Shown here piece by piece: positions 9,836 through 19,571 of a stretch of 64,000 bases of DNA. The notes below the pieces were generated by a model that was not told the origin of the DNA, made no database searches, and saw only the letters and a program-made list of their open reading frames with translations. Made by a program: the position numbers and the translations under genes. Position 1 is the stretch's first letter, and each line of letters begins with the position of its first letter. This DNA is from an uncultured Tolumonas sp. GTDB taxonomy: Bacteria > Pseudomonadota > Gammaproteobacteria > Enterobacterales > Aeromonadaceae. The DNA is taken from positions 186,001 to 250,000 of the forward strand of contig NZ_OY781378.1 of assembly GCF_963676665.1 (NCBI RefSeq), given 5' to 3'.

Positions 9836-9866
9836 TTCTTCTTTCTATTTCCGCTGTTATCTGAGA

Positions 9867-9892
9867 GCCTCGCATTTGCGGGGCTTTTTTTT
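9867..9892 (+). terminator. Terminator after typA
   Basis: GCCTCGC (9867-9873) pairs with GCGGGGC (9878-9884), with one G-T wobble and a 4-base loop, followed by eight T. It lies 31 bases after the typA stop. Confidence 0.92.
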
Positions 9893-9935
9893 AGCAGTAT
9901 GCTAGAGCATGTTTTAAGACAGAAAGAAGGTGAAA

Positions 9936-10844
9936 ATGACCAAAGATCCAACCCGACTATTGGCTTTGCGTAATAGCCGTTGGGTGAAAAGTCGTTTGTT
10001 GAGTCTGCGACTACGCCGGTTTGCGGCTTTTTTCTGGCGACGGGTCTGGCATGATCGCTTGCCGGTGCTGGCGGGGCATCTTGCTTATGTTTCGTTATTA
10101 TCCATTGTGCCGTTGCTGGCGGTGGTGTTTTCAGTACTGTCGTGGCTGCCGCGCTTTTCTTATTTCCGTCGTCAGTTTGAGTCATTTGTGTTCAGTAATT
10201 TCGTACCAGCAACCGAAATTGCATTTCGTTATCATTTCTCGTTATTTGTCAAAAATGCCTCCAGAACCACCTCTATCGGGTTGGTGATGCTGGTGGTATT
10301 AGCCCTGTTTTTGATCGCAGCTATTGATGAAAACATGAATCATATCTGGCGTTGTCGTGGACAACGTAAATGGCTGAAAACTATCACGATGTATAGCACG
10401 GTATTGGGTATTGCACCGATGCTGGTTGGCGGCAGCTTGTTATTGTCTTCCTACATCCAAGGATGGGCGGTATGGAATTACGAGCTAGTCTCATCGTTGG
10501 GTGGTGGCTTGCTGGATCTGTTACCGTATTTGTTATCACTGGGTGGTATTTTGTTGTTATACAAAGTGGTGCCGAATGTTTACGTGCGTTGGCAGCATGC
10601 GTTAATTGGTGCCACGCTGTCGGCTCTTTTGTTTGAAATAGCCAAAGAAGGTTTTGGTTATTACATTGCTCATTTTGGCACCTATAAATCAATTTATGGT
10701 GCTTTAGCCGGGATCCCCATCATGATGATTTGGTTGTATTTGAGCTGGCTGGTGGTGTTATTGGGGGCAGAATTAACGGCGACATTGGGCGAATGGCAGC
10801 TTAACCGCACGTTACGCGGCAATAAACCTGCGCAAGTTTATTGA
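9936..10844 (+). CDS. yihY: YihY/virulence factor BrkB family inner-membrane protein
   Basis: A 302-residue protein from ATG 9936, 5 bases after AAGAAGG. An in-frame GTG at 9930 overlaps that ribosome-binding site and is less likely. After a basic amino terminus come about six hydrophobic segments, with family signatures GHLAYVSLLSIVPLLAVVFS and GALAGIPIMMIWLYLSWLVVLLGAEL. Members were once annotated as ribonuclease BN, a role now assigned to another gene, so only the membrane family is claimed. Its last 7 bases overlap the end of the convergent rstB gene. Confidence 0.9.
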   Translation: MTKDPTRLLALRNSRWVKSRLLSLRLRRFAAFFWRRVWHDRLPVLAGHLAYVSLLSIVPLLAVVFSVLSWLPRFSYFRRQFESFVFSNFVPATEIAFRYHFSLFVKNASRTTSIGLVMLVVLALFLIAAIDENMNHIWRCRGQRKWLKTITMYSTVLGIAPMLVGGSLLLSSYIQGWAVWNYELVSSLGGGLLDLLPYLLSLGGILLLYKVVPNVYVRWQHALIGATLSALLFEIAKEGFGYYIAHFGTYKSIYGALAGIPIMMIWLYLSWLVVLLGAELTATLGEWQLNRTLRGNKPAQVY

Positions 10845-12121
10845 ACTGCTTCGGGCCAGCGGCAAATAAAACAGGCGCCGCCGAGAGTACTCTCTTCTGC
10901 AACTGCGCTGCCTTTGTGCGCTAGCATGATCCCTTGCACGATGGCTAAGCCCAGTCCAAAACCACCGGTGGCACGATCCCGGCTGGGATCCAGTCGAACG
11001 AAAGCGTCAAAAATTGTCGCGCGTTGTTCTGCCGGGATGCCAGGGCCATCATCTTCCACTTTAATGATATGCCACCCGGGCTCTTGGGATAACGCGATCC
11101 GGATCTGCTGCTGGCTGTAACGTAGTGCATTGCCCACCAGGTTATCGAGCATTCGATCAAGTAGTTTTATGTCGCCTTGCCAATGCCATTCATAGGGGAT
11201 GGTTTCAACGTGTAATTGTTTGCCATCCAATAAACTTTGCCAGTCATGTTGCCGTTGTTGTAGCCATTCCGCCGGTGAGAAAGTCTGATAAGTCAGCGTG
11301 ACCTGCGGTCTATCCAGTCGGGCGTAAGTGAGCATTTCATCGATCAGTGTTTCCAGGTGTGAAATATCACGCACGATGCCTTGTTGTGCATCATCAGCAA
11401 GTGGTGGGTCAAGCATTTCCAGTCGGTAACGTAAGCGAACTAAAGGGGTGCGTAATTCGTGCGCCACGTTGTCGGTAAGCCGTTTTTTGCTGGCAATCAC
11501 TTCTTGAATGTTATCCGCCATTTGATCAAAAGCGCGCCCGAGACGCTGTAAACTGGATGTTTCCGGTAAATTTATCCGTGCACTTAGATCGCCGCGACCT
11601 AAGCGGCGTGCAGTGCGTTCCAGTAAAAGCAGGTCCCGCCAATGGGGTCGCATCCAGATAAAAACCGGTAAACCGAGCGAGATGCCTAATAAGCCCAGTA
11701 ACAGATAATCGAAATCGGCAATTTCATGCTGGAAAGAGAGATACGGTATTGGCCCGGCGACTAAGACGTAGTTGGTATCAGGGATTTGTTCCATACACAG
11801 CGAACGATCTTCGACTATCACAATCTCGCCACGGTTGAGTGCGGCAAATGATTCATCATCCAACGGCTGATCTTGCGTGTATTCAATGTGCACAGGAAAT
11901 GAGAGATCCAGATCGAGGCTGGCTAGTTGTTGCGGCCAGTTTTCTTGTGGCACCTCAGCCAGTTCTCGCTCCAGCAACGTCATGACGCTGTCCATCAGAT
12001 CCGTTAATGACTTTTCGCTGCTGCGTTCAGCGGTAAGTTTGTAGATCCCGCCAACCAGCAAGGTGACTAGCAGGAACGACGCCATCAGTAACAGATAAAA
12101 CTGGATAAACAGCTTGCGCAT
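10838..12121 (-). CDS. rstB: Sensor histidine kinase RstB
   Basis: A 427-residue inner-membrane kinase that aligns closely with E. coli RstB: MRKLFIQFYLLLMASF amino terminus, periplasmic region ~30-135, second membrane segment ~138-155 with PVFIWMRPHW, HAMP, then H-box DNVAHELRTPLVRLRYRLEM. A HATPase domain follows (NLVGNALRYS, DDGPGIP, GGFGLGLAI). The partner is RstA, whose stop is 3 bases from this start. In enterics the RstAB system is activated by PhoPQ and acid; whether that holds here is not visible. Confidence 0.95.
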   Translation of the reverse strand: MRKLFIQFYLLLMASFLLVTLLVGGIYKLTAERSSEKSLTDLMDSVMTLLERELAEVPQENWPQQLASLDLDLSFPVHIEYTQDQPLDDESFAALNRGEIVIVEDRSLCMEQIPDTNYVLVAGPIPYLSFQHEIADFDYLLLGLLGISLGLPVFIWMRPHWRDLLLLERTARRLGRGDLSARINLPETSSLQRLGRAFDQMADNIQEVIASKKRLTDNVAHELRTPLVRLRYRLEMLDPPLADDAQQGIVRDISHLETLIDEMLTYARLDRPQVTLTYQTFSPAEWLQQRQHDWQSLLDGKQLHVETIPYEWHWQGDIKLLDRMLDNLVGNALRYSQQQIRIALSQEPGWHIIKVEDDGPGIPAEQRATIFDAFVRLDPSRDRATGGFGLGLAIVQGIMLAHKGSAVAEESTLGGACFICRWPEAVQ

Positions 12122-12124
12122 GAG

Positions 12125-12838
12125 TTAATTCCACGCGGAAGGTGCGAGTAGATAGCCTTTGTTGCGTACTGTTTTTATGCGGGTTGGCTCTTGGGCGTTG
12201 TCACCTAATTTCCGGCGCAGGCGCGAAATGGCAACGTCAACACTGCGATCCAGCCCGTCATACTCCACGCCACGCAGCACCTTCAGCAATGACTCCCGGC
12301 TCATGATGTGGCCGGCGTGACTGGCGAGTTCCCACAACAATTCAAAATCACTGGTGGAAAGGGGGATATTTTCACCGGCCAAGATGACATCACGGCTGGT
12401 TGGATCGACGGTCAGTTGGCCAAAATGCAGTGGGTGAGAGCCTGATGGTGGTGTCACAACAGAGGGTTGCGTTGGCGTCTGAACCTGGCGTAATTGAACC
12501 CGTAAACGAGCCAGTAACACAGACGGAGGAGTTGTTTTCAGTATGTAATCACTGGCGCCCAGCTCCAGCCCCAGAATATGGTTCATATCGCTATCTAGCG
12601 AAGTGAGCATCACGATAGGGCCTGCGTATTGTGGATGCAGATTACGGCATAACGTGAGCCCGTCAATGCCGGGCAACATGATATCCAGTAAGACCAGGTC
12701 GGGTTTTTCCTGCAAAATGATCGCCATGGCGGTGTCACCACGGGGAACCAGCGTGACATCCAGATCATGTTTACCCAGAAAGCTTTTGATCAAAGCGCCC
12801 AGTTCAGCATCATCTTCAACAAACACAATACGTTGCAT
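12125..12838 (-). CDS. rstA: Response regulator RstA (OmpR family)
   Basis: A 237-residue regulator. The receiver domain is at 1-118 with acidic E8/D9/D10 and phospho-acceptor D52 in LLDIMLPG. It has the stretch LTSLDSDMNHILGLELGASDYILKTTPP, nearly identical to enteric RstA. A winged-helix OmpR-type domain at the C-terminus includes SRESLLKVLRGVEYDGLDRSVDVAISRLRRKLGD. The gene lies 10 bases after yciU and 3 bases before rstB, so all three are probably one transcript. Confidence 0.95.
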   Translation of the reverse strand: MQRIVFVEDDAELGALIKSFLGKHDLDVTLVPRGDTAMAIILQEKPDLVLLDIMLPGIDGLTLCRNLHPQYAGPIVMLTSLDSDMNHILGLELGASDYILKTTPPSVLLARLRVQLRQVQTPTQPSVVTPPSGSHPLHFGQLTVDPTSRDVILAGENIPLSTSDFELLWELASHAGHIMSRESLLKVLRGVEYDGLDRSVDVAISRLRRKLGDNAQEPTRIKTVRNKGYLLAPSAWN

Positions 12839-12848
12839 AATTACCGCC

Positions 12849-13169
12849 TTATTCTGGCTGCCACAGAATATGACATTCCTGACTATCCGGTTCGCGACTG
12901 ATCAGCATGCGGGCGAACAAATAGTCAAATTCTTGCTCAGCATTCAGTAACCCAACGCGGACTTCCAGCCACTCTTCCGGTTTGACTTCGGCCTGTATCT
13001 CTTCTTCCCAGTCCGCTTCAGGTTCACAGTCGCCTAAGCCGCCACGTTCTGGAAATTCCTGGTTAAAGCGATGCAGAGTGGCTGCATCCAGATTGTCGGC
13101 GGCCAGTTCCAGAAACAGTTCGTAAGCCTGATCGATTAATACATCTAATTCGGTTTGTTGTTGATCCAT
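12849..13169 (-). CDS. yciU: YciU/HI1450 family dsDNA-mimic protein
   Basis: A 106-residue, very acidic protein from ATG 13169 behind GAGGAAAT; a start 7 codons further upstream is less well placed. It carries the family signature QAYELFLELAADNLDAATLHRFNQEFPERGG and ends ISREPDSQECHILWQ, matching E. coli YciU. The H. influenzae HI1450 structure resembles double-stranded DNA in surface charge, and the family has been linked to HU binding. In this window it sits between a GGDEF/EAL gene (26 bases upstream) and rstA (10 bases downstream). Confidence 0.88.
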   Translation of the reverse strand: MDQQQTELDVLIDQAYELFLELAADNLDAATLHRFNQEFPERGGLGDCEPEADWEEEIQAEVKPEEWLEVRVGLLNAEQEFDYLFARMLISREPDSQECHILWQPE

Positions 13170-13195
13170 GATATTTCCTCGCTTAATCATGGCTA

Positions 13196-15283
13196 TTACA
13201 GCATGTTAGTTCCGTGCTGGCGAGGGGCTTGCGTTGCAGATATCTGAATCATATGTTGTTCGAGCAGCGGGGTAATTAAACGAGCAGAGACGGGTTTAGA
13301 AAACAGATAACCCTGACCTTCATCGCAATTGAAGTTTTGCAGTAAATACATCTGTTCAGTTGTCTCGATGCCTTCGGCGATGATCTGTTTATTCAGTGAA
13401 TGCCCCATTTCAATAATCGCGCGGACAATCTGGGCATCTTTATCGTCTTCCATGGCCTGAGTTACAAACGAACGATCAATTTTCAGTACATTGATTGGTA
13501 AGTCACGCAGGCTGGCGAGGCTGGAATGGCCGGTACCAAAATCATCAATGGCAATGACAAAACCACTATTTTGTAACTGTTCGAGTTGGTCGACGATCCG
13601 TGGCAGATTTTCCATCATGTTGTTTTCGGTGATTTCCAGCTGAATATAATGTGTGTTAATGGCCATTTGCTCCGATAATGCACAGATCCGATCACTGACA
13701 TTCCGGCGTAATAATTGTTTTACCGACACATTGATCGCAATGTCGATCATGATCTGTTGTTTGTGCCAAACAGAGGCCTGGCATAGTGCTTCTACCAGCA
13801 CCCAATCACCGAGATCGACAATTAAGCCACTGTCTTCGGCAATAGGAATAAATTCTGCTGGGGACAACATGCCTTCTTCAGGGTGATGCCAGCGGATCAG
13901 GGCTTCCACGCCAGTGATTTCGCCAGTCGTCAGGCGGATTTTGGGTTGATAGTGTAATTCCAACTGATTGCTGATGATCGCCAGCCTAAGCTCTTGCTCC
14001 AGTTTCATCTTACGCGCCATGTTCACCGTCATGGCCGGTTGGAAGAAACGGAACGCATTCCCACCGTCTGTTTTAGCAACTCGCATCGCCTGGTTGGCAT
14101 GCAGTAATAACTCATCGGCTTGTACGCCATCATCTGGAAATACCGCAATACCCAATGAGGCACCAATCTGCACGGCGCGTTTATTTAATTCAAGTGGTTG
14201 AATAATAGATGTTTTCAACTGTCTGAGTATGCGCATCAAATCAAGTGTTTTGACTTTGTTGGTAAGGAACAGCACAAATTCATCACCGGCAATCCGGGCT
14301 GCAACGCCATTATGCTCGTGTGCGGTAGCATCTAAGCGGCTGGCGATGGCAACCAGCAAATCATCGCCCTGATCGTGCCCGAGAGAATTATTGATATCTT
14401 TAAAGCGGTCTAAGCCAATAGAAATAACCACCAGATGACTTTGGTTCTGCTCCACGGCTTGAATAGCGGTTTTGATACGCTCCAGTAACGAAAGCCTATT
14501 TGGCAATTCAGTCAATGGATCATGAAAGGCAATAAAATGGATCCGGTCGCTAATTTCACTTTCCATTTCCGCCAGTAATTGATGGTACTGCTGTTCACGA
14601 CGAAACAAATTGAGTAACAAAGGGCGAAAGATAAATAGCGCCTCTAAAAACAAAGTCAGTAACATGCCAAACAACGATAACCGGTTGTAATTCTGCAGCT
14701 TAGAGATTGCGAGCTCACTTTCCTGTTGATATTGGCTAACCAGTGTATCAAGGCTATCTAATAAACTTCGATTGGCGGCCAAGCGCAATCGGATCAGCGC
14801 ATGTTGCCGGATTTCCTGGCTTAAATGCGTGTCTGCGAGTTGTTTTGCGGTAGTAATGAAGTCGGTAACTTGTTTATCCAGATTGATCGGGTTTTGGTGA
14901 AACAGTTGCTTAATGGCGATGGAGTCCGATACTGGGATCTGCAGACGAGTAGAGCCGTTCACCAGTGCTTGATGCACTTCCGCCATGTTATTTATTGCCG
15001 CAACATATTCCTGTTGTAACTGGGGTGTTGATTGACGCTCGGCTGGGAGCAGCATTTCACCGGCAAACCGCGTGATCCGCTGTGAGAGCATTCTTTGCCG
15101 TCCGGCTTGATTGACAACCCGCGCGGTGGCTTCTTGTTTTTGCACAATATTTTGCACTAAATAGTGAGAAAACAGCGATAACAACGCGATGATCGACAAT
15201 GCGATGAGATACGTGACCGTCCCTGTTCGCCAGTGTCGTTTTAATGCACTGGGGTCGGTGTACCACTTTGGTTTAATTGCCAT
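13196..15283 (-). CDS. PilJ-N sensor, GGDEF (degenerate) and EAL protein, probable c-di-GMP phosphodiesterase
   Basis: A 695-residue membrane protein. The first membrane segment is at ~24-45. A periplasmic type IV pili methyl-accepting-like domain follows, with NQAGRQRMLSQRI, and a second membrane segment at ~200-220. The GGDEF domain is at ~245-410; its signature reads AGDEF (near residue 331) and there is no RxxD inhibitory site upstream. The EAL domain (~430-680) keeps EALIRW, TENNMM, DDFGTGHSSL, KIDRSF and AEGIE. The family logic points to c-di-GMP hydrolysis, with the GGDEF part as a GTP sensor or relic. It is the first gene of a run with yciU, rstA and rstB. Confidence 0.88.
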   Translation of the reverse strand: MAIKPKWYTDPSALKRHWRTGTVTYLIALSIIALLSLFSHYLVQNIVQKQEATARVVNQAGRQRMLSQRITRFAGEMLLPAERQSTPQLQQEYVAAINNMAEVHQALVNGSTRLQIPVSDSIAIKQLFHQNPINLDKQVTDFITTAKQLADTHLSQEIRQHALIRLRLAANRSLLDSLDTLVSQYQQESELAISKLQNYNRLSLFGMLLTLFLEALFIFRPLLLNLFRREQQYHQLLAEMESEISDRIHFIAFHDPLTELPNRLSLLERIKTAIQAVEQNQSHLVVISIGLDRFKDINNSLGHDQGDDLLVAIASRLDATAHEHNGVAARIAGDEFVLFLTNKVKTLDLMRILRQLKTSIIQPLELNKRAVQIGASLGIAVFPDDGVQADELLLHANQAMRVAKTDGGNAFRFFQPAMTVNMARKMKLEQELRLAIISNQLELHYQPKIRLTTGEITGVEALIRWHHPEEGMLSPAEFIPIAEDSGLIVDLGDWVLVEALCQASVWHKQQIMIDIAINVSVKQLLRRNVSDRICALSEQMAINTHYIQLEITENNMMENLPRIVDQLEQLQNSGFVIAIDDFGTGHSSLASLRDLPINVLKIDRSFVTQAMEDDKDAQIVRAIIEMGHSLNKQIIAEGIETTEQMYLLQNFNCDEGQGYLFSKPVSARLITPLLEQHMIQISATQAPRQHGTNML

Positions 15284-15544
15284 GTGCTCTCTCGTTAGAC
15301 ATTAATCAGCAGATTTAAGTCAGCCGTCCTCATGAGTCTTTTGGCTGCTTTTTATTTCTCCTGCCGTAATTGCCCCAGATTGTGGTAGCTTAAAATATAG
15401 CCTATCACGGAGCTGAATGAACAACATTTATCCGAAATATTATTTTAGCTGCGTGGCATCTGTGATGCTAAAACCGCGCTGTAAAGCGGTGATTATGGTA
15501 GGCTAGCAGCCAGTAATCAGAGAGATAGCAAGAGAATAATAAAC

Positions 15545-17821
15545 ATGAGTGATGCTGAACTGAGTCTGGATGGAGTCGAGCGCCAACCGCTGCGAACTTT
15601 CACTGAACAGGCTTATCTCAACTACTCCATGTACGTGATCATGGATCGCGCTTTACCGCATATTGCGGACGGTCTGAAACCTGTGCAACGTCGTATCGTG
15701 TATGCGATGAGTGAACTGGGTTTATCCGCACTGGCGAAGCATAAAAAGTCGGCACGTACCGTCGGGGATGTGCTTGGTAAATACCATCCGCATGGTGATT
15801 CCGCCTGTTATGAAGCCATGGTGCTGATGGCGCAGCCGTTCTCTTACCGTTACCCGCTGGTGGATGGTCAGGGGAACTGGGGGGCGCCGGATGATCCGAA
15901 ATCGTTCGCGGCAATGCGTTATACCGAAGCACGATTATCGCGTTTTTCTGAGCTGTTATTAAGTGAACTGGAACAGGGCACGGTTGAGTGGCAGCCTAAC
16001 TTTGATGGCACCATGCAAGAGCCGCAGATCCTACCGGCACGCTTGCCGCATATTCTGCTGAACGGTATTACCGGTATTGCAGTCGGTATGGCGACTGATA
16101 TTCCGCCACACAACGTACGTGAAGTCGCACAGGCTTGTATCACGCTGCTTGATCGCCCAGATGCAACCATGGCCGATTTGCTGGAGCATGTGCAGGGGCC
16201 GGATTACCCAACCAAGGCCGAGATCATCACGCCGCGGGCCGAGATCCGTAAAATTTATGAATCGGGCAAAGGGTCAATTCGAGCGCGCGCGGTTTATCAC
16301 ATGGAAGATGGCGATATCGTCATTACCGCACTGCCACATCAGGCGTCTGGTGCGCGCGTGATTGAACAGATCGCGGCACAGATGCAGGCCAAAAAATTGC
16401 CGATGGTCAGTGACTTACGTGATGAGTCGGATCATGAGAACCCGACCCGTCTGGTGATTGTACCGCGTTCCAACCGTATCGATGTTGAACAGCTGATGCA
16501 GCATCTGTTTGCCAGTACCGATCTGGAAAAAAGCTATCGTGTGAACCTCAACATGTTGGGGATGGATCACCGGCCACAGGTTAAAAACCTGCTGACGATC
16601 CTGACCGAATGGCTGGCGTTCCGTCGCGAAACCGTGCGCCGTCGTCTGCAATTCCGTTTGGATAAAGTGCTGAACCGTCTGCATATTCTGGATGGTTTGC
16701 TGATCGCGTATCTCAATATTGATGAAGTGATCGCGATCATCCGTAATGAAGATGAGCCGAAAAAAGAGCTGATGCGCCGCTTTGGTTTATCGGAGATCCA
16801 GGCTGATGCGATTTTAGATTTGAAACTGCGTCATCTGGCGAAGTTGGAAGAGTTTAAGATCCGTGGTGAGCAAGATGAATTGGCCAAGGAACGTGACCAG
16901 TTACAATCGTTGCTGGGTTCAGAGCGTAAACTGGGCAATCTGCTGAAAAAAGAAATTCAGGCCGATGCGGAAAAATATGGCGATGATCGTCGTTCACCGC
17001 TGGTGGAGCGTCAGGAAGCCAAACAGCTGACCGAAAAAGAGCTCACCCCAAGTGAGCTGGTGACGGTGGTGGTCTCGGAAATGGGCTGGGTGCGTGCCGC
17101 GAAAGGGCATGACGTTGATGTGCAGGGCTTAAGTTATAAAGCCGGTGATGGTTATCTGGTTAGTGTGCAAGGGCGTAGTAACCAGCAAGCGGTGTTTATG
17201 AGTAACTTAGGCCGCACCTACTCGCTGGACGCGCATACCTTGCCATCGGCACGGGGTCAGGGTGAACCGTTAACCGGCAAACTCAGCTTTGCGACTGGTG
17301 AACAGACACGTTATGTGCTGCTGGGCAATGAAGAAGATCGTTACCTGATTGCTTCTGATGCCGGTTATGGTTTCTTGTGTACCTACAATGATTTGGTGAG
17401 TAAAAACAAAAACGGTAAGGCGCTGTTAACTTTGCCGGAAGGTGCACTGGTGTTACCACCACACATCACCGGTAAGCAGGATGATAGCTTGTGCCTGGTG
17501 ATCAGCAGTGAAGGCCGCATGTTGTTGTTCCCACTGAATACGTTACCGCAGTTGGGTAAAGGGAAAGGCAATAAACTGATCGGTATTCCTGCCGATAAAG
17601 TGGCCAGCCGGGAAGAGTTTGTTAGCCATATCGCGGTAGTGCGCCCGGATCAGGCTGTGACCTTGTATGCCGGTAAACGCAAATTGACGCTGAAACCGGG
17701 TGATATGACGTTATATCACGGCGAACGTGGTCGTCGCGGGGCTAAATTACCTCGCGGTTTGCAGCGAGTTGATCGAGTTGAACCGGAGCTGAGTGTTTCA
17801 GCTTCTGATGATGCAGTATAA
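15545..17821 (+). CDS. parC: DNA topoisomerase IV subunit A
   Basis: A 758-residue type IIA topoisomerase subunit that decatenates chromosomes with ParE. The catalytic Tyr is Y126 in [10 protein letters not shown], and [21 protein letters not shown] opens the winged-helix region. The quinolone-resistance-determining stretch [10 protein letters not shown] keeps Ser86 and Glu90 (equivalent to S80/E84 of E. coli ParC), the susceptible state. A C-terminal beta-pinwheel region runs from ~500. The start follows a weak AGAGAATAATAAAC stretch. parE is not in the window. plsC follows after 12 bases. Confidence 0.97.
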   Translation: MSDAELSLDGVERQPLRTFTEQAYLNYSMYVIMDRALPHIADGLKPVQRRIVYAMSELGLSALAKHKKSARTVGDVLGKYHPHGDSACYEAMVLMAQPFSYRYPLVDGQGNWGAPDDPKSFAAMRYTEARLSRFSELLLSELEQGTVEWQPNFDGTMQEPQILPARLPHILLNGITGIAVGMATDIPPHNVREVAQACITLLDRPDATMADLLEHVQGPDYPTKAEIITPRAEIRKIYESGKGSIRARAVYHMEDGDIVITALPHQASGARVIEQIAAQMQAKKLPMVSDLRDESDHENPTRLVIVPRSNRIDVEQLMQHLFASTDLEKSYRVNLNMLGMDHRPQVKNLLTILTEWLAFRRETVRRRLQFRLDKVLNRLHILDGLLIAYLNIDEVIAIIRNEDEPKKELMRRFGLSEIQADAILDLKLRHLAKLEEFKIRGEQDELAKERDQLQSLLGSERKLGNLLKKEIQADAEKYGDDRRSPLVERQEAKQLTEKELTPSELVTVVVSEMGWVRAAKGHDVDVQGLSYKAGDGYLVSVQGRSNQQAVFMSNLGRTYSLDAHTLPSARGQGEPLTGKLSFATGEQTRYVLLGNEEDRYLIASDAGYGFLCTYNDLVSKNKNGKALLTLPEGALVLPPHITGKQDDSLCLVISSEGRMLLFPLNTLPQLGKGKGNKLIGIPADKVASREEFVSHIAVVRPDQAVTLYAGKRKLTLKPGDMTLYHGERGRRGAKLPRGLQRVDRVEPELSVSASDDAV

Positions 17822-17833
17822 AAGGTTATTTTC

Positions 17834-18553
17834 ATGCTAAAAGTGTTACGTATTATCACGTTGATCGTATTGTTGGTGGTTTGGTTTGTTGTTGGCATGC
17901 TGGTCTGTTTAGCGCGACCTCGCCATAAAAATAACGTGTATTACCTATCCCGTATGCTCAATTGGGCCTGCTGGGTATTAGGCGTTAAAGTTACACGTAT
18001 TGTGCGGGATGAATGCCGAACGCTTGGCTCTGCGGTGTATGTTGCCAACCATCAAACTAACTATGACATCATGGTGTTGGGGTGTGTCATGCCGGGCACC
18101 GTGTCAATGGGTAAGCAAAGTCTGGCTTGGATCCCGCTGTTTGGTCAGGTTTATTACCTGAGCGGTAATATCCTGATTGACCGTGCGCGGAGCAGTAAGG
18201 CTGCGGATACCATCCGTCAGGTTGTAGCAAAGATAAAACAACGTGGCATCTCGATCTGGATGTTTCCAGAGGGGACGCGCTCTAAAGGCCGTGGTTTAAT
18301 TCCATTTAAAACCGGTGCCTTTCATACCGCCATTGCGGCGAAAGTACCACTGGTGCCGATCGTTTGTTCCAGTTATGCCGGACAAATTGATCTCAACCGC
18401 TGGGATAATGGCGAAATTATCGTGGAAATGCTGCCACCAGTAGATTCTCAACAATGGACGCGTGCAACCGTTAAAGATTGCAGCAATACCATTCGGGCAT
18501 TGATGGAAAGCAAACTGGCTGAGTTAGACGCCAAAGTCAAAAAGCCGCAATAA
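17834..18553 (+). CDS. plsC: 1-acyl-sn-glycerol-3-phosphate acyltransferase
   Basis: A 239-residue inner-membrane acyltransferase converting lysophosphatidate to phosphatidate. An amino-terminal membrane helix is at ~5-27. Catalytic motif I is NHQTNYD (His73, Asp78, an H-x4-D), and motif III is FPEGTRSKGRG. It lies 12 bases after parC, and in E. coli the two genes are also neighbours. A GC-rich hairpin (18587-18603) follows the stop. Confidence 0.95.
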   Translation: MLKVLRIITLIVLLVVWFVVGMLVCLARPRHKNNVYYLSRMLNWACWVLGVKVTRIVRDECRTLGSAVYVANHQTNYDIMVLGCVMPGTVSMGKQSLAWIPLFGQVYYLSGNILIDRARSSKAADTIRQVVAKIKQRGISIWMFPEGTRSKGRGLIPFKTGAFHTAIAAKVPLVPIVCSSYAGQIDLNRWDNGEIIVEMLPPVDSQQWTRATVKDCSNTIRALMESKLAELDAKVKKPQ

Positions 18554-18586
18554 TCCTTCTGTAAACTTAAGTAAAAATCTCTGCTC

Positions 18587-18608
18587 GGGGCGATTGCCGC
18601 CCCTTGTT
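18587..18608 (+). terminator. Hairpin after plsC
   Basis: GGGGCG (18587-18592) pairs with CGCCCC (18598-18603) around a 5-base loop, followed by only a short T-rich stretch. It is a weak or partial terminator before dedA. Confidence 0.6.
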
Positions 18609-18652
18609 GGATCGCTTAGACTTTGCGCAACTTTTTGATCGGGATCTCATTT

Positions 18653-19315
18653 ATGGATTGGTTACATCTAGTCGTTGATTTTGTTTTACACATTGATGTG
18701 CATCTGCAGGAGCTGTTTACCACTTATGGTATCTGGGTCTACGGCATCTTGTTTTTGATCATATTCAGTGAAACCGGCTTTGTCGTAACACCATTTTTAC
18801 CGGGGGATTCTCTGCTGTTTGCCGCCGGCGCCTTAGTGGCCACGACACAAAGCAGCCCGAATGCCATGGATATCCATGTATTGGTTGCGTTATTAATGAC
18901 GGCAGCGGTAACGGGCAATATTCTCAATTACACCATTGGCCACTTCTTTGGGGTCAAGCTATTCCAAAACCCGAATTCCAAAGTGTTCAGAAAAGATTAT
19001 TTGGACAAAACCCATGCTTTCTTTGAGCAGCATGGTGGCAAGACCATCATTATTACTCGTTTTGTCCCGATTATTCGCACCTTTGCACCATTTGTCGCGG
19101 GCATGGGGGCGATGACTTACAAACGTTTTATGGCGTTTAATCTGGTCGGTGGTGCGTTATGGGTGATGTCATTTGCCTATACGGGTTATAAGTTTGGTGA
19201 ACTGGAATTTGTGCGTAAAAACTTCACCATGCTGATGATGGGGATCATTGTGATTTCTCTGCTGCCAATGATGATCCATGCCGTTCGCGCCAAATTGGCT
19301 TCACCTGCAAAATAG
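18653..19315 (+). CDS. dedA: DedA-family inner-membrane protein
   Basis: A 220-residue protein from ATG 18653 (an in-frame TTG 30 bases upstream lacks support). It aligns across its length with E. coli DedA (219 residues): [15 protein letters not shown], then [42 protein letters not shown] and [17 protein letters not shown]. It has four to five hydrophobic segments. DedA proteins are needed for envelope integrity, and some members recycle undecaprenyl phosphate or flip phospholipids; the substrate here is not shown by the sequence. Confidence 0.93.
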   Translation: MDWLHLVVDFVLHIDVHLQELFTTYGIWVYGILFLIIFSETGFVVTPFLPGDSLLFAAGALVATTQSSPNAMDIHVLVALLMTAAVTGNILNYTIGHFFGVKLFQNPNSKVFRKDYLDKTHAFFEQHGGKTIIITRFVPIIRTFAPFVAGMGAMTYKRFMAFNLVGGALWVMSFAYTGYKFGELEFVRKNFTMLMMGIIVISLLPMMIHAVRAKLASPAK

Positions 19316-19341
19316 TTTTTGCCGTTTCACAGTGTTATTCG

Positions 19342-19374
19342 ATGCCCGTCAGCTTTGTTGTCGGGCATTTTTTA
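19342..19374 (+). terminator. Terminator after dedA
   Basis: ATGCCCG (19342-19348) pairs with CGGGCAT (19362-19368), with a 13-base loop and a run of T. It lies 26 bases after the dedA stop. Confidence 0.85.
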
Positions 19375-19571
19375 TTCCATAAGCTGATGCGCGGAAATAG
19401 CTTAACTATCACAGTAAAGAATCAGTATAAAATGAGATTGAAACCGGTTTCTTTTGGTGTTTGTTTCCGGTAACTATGTGACTCGTTGCACAATTATTCT
19501 TTATTTGCTTCCTGCAAGATGCTTAGCAATTTGTTAATCTGTGCACCATTCCTCCTTTCTGTTGTTGTTTC

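Noticed and set aside
9936-10844. Annotation of yihY as ribonuclease BN
   Set aside because: This old name was shown to belong to another gene (rbn/elaC); the sequence only supports a membrane protein of the YihY/BrkB family.
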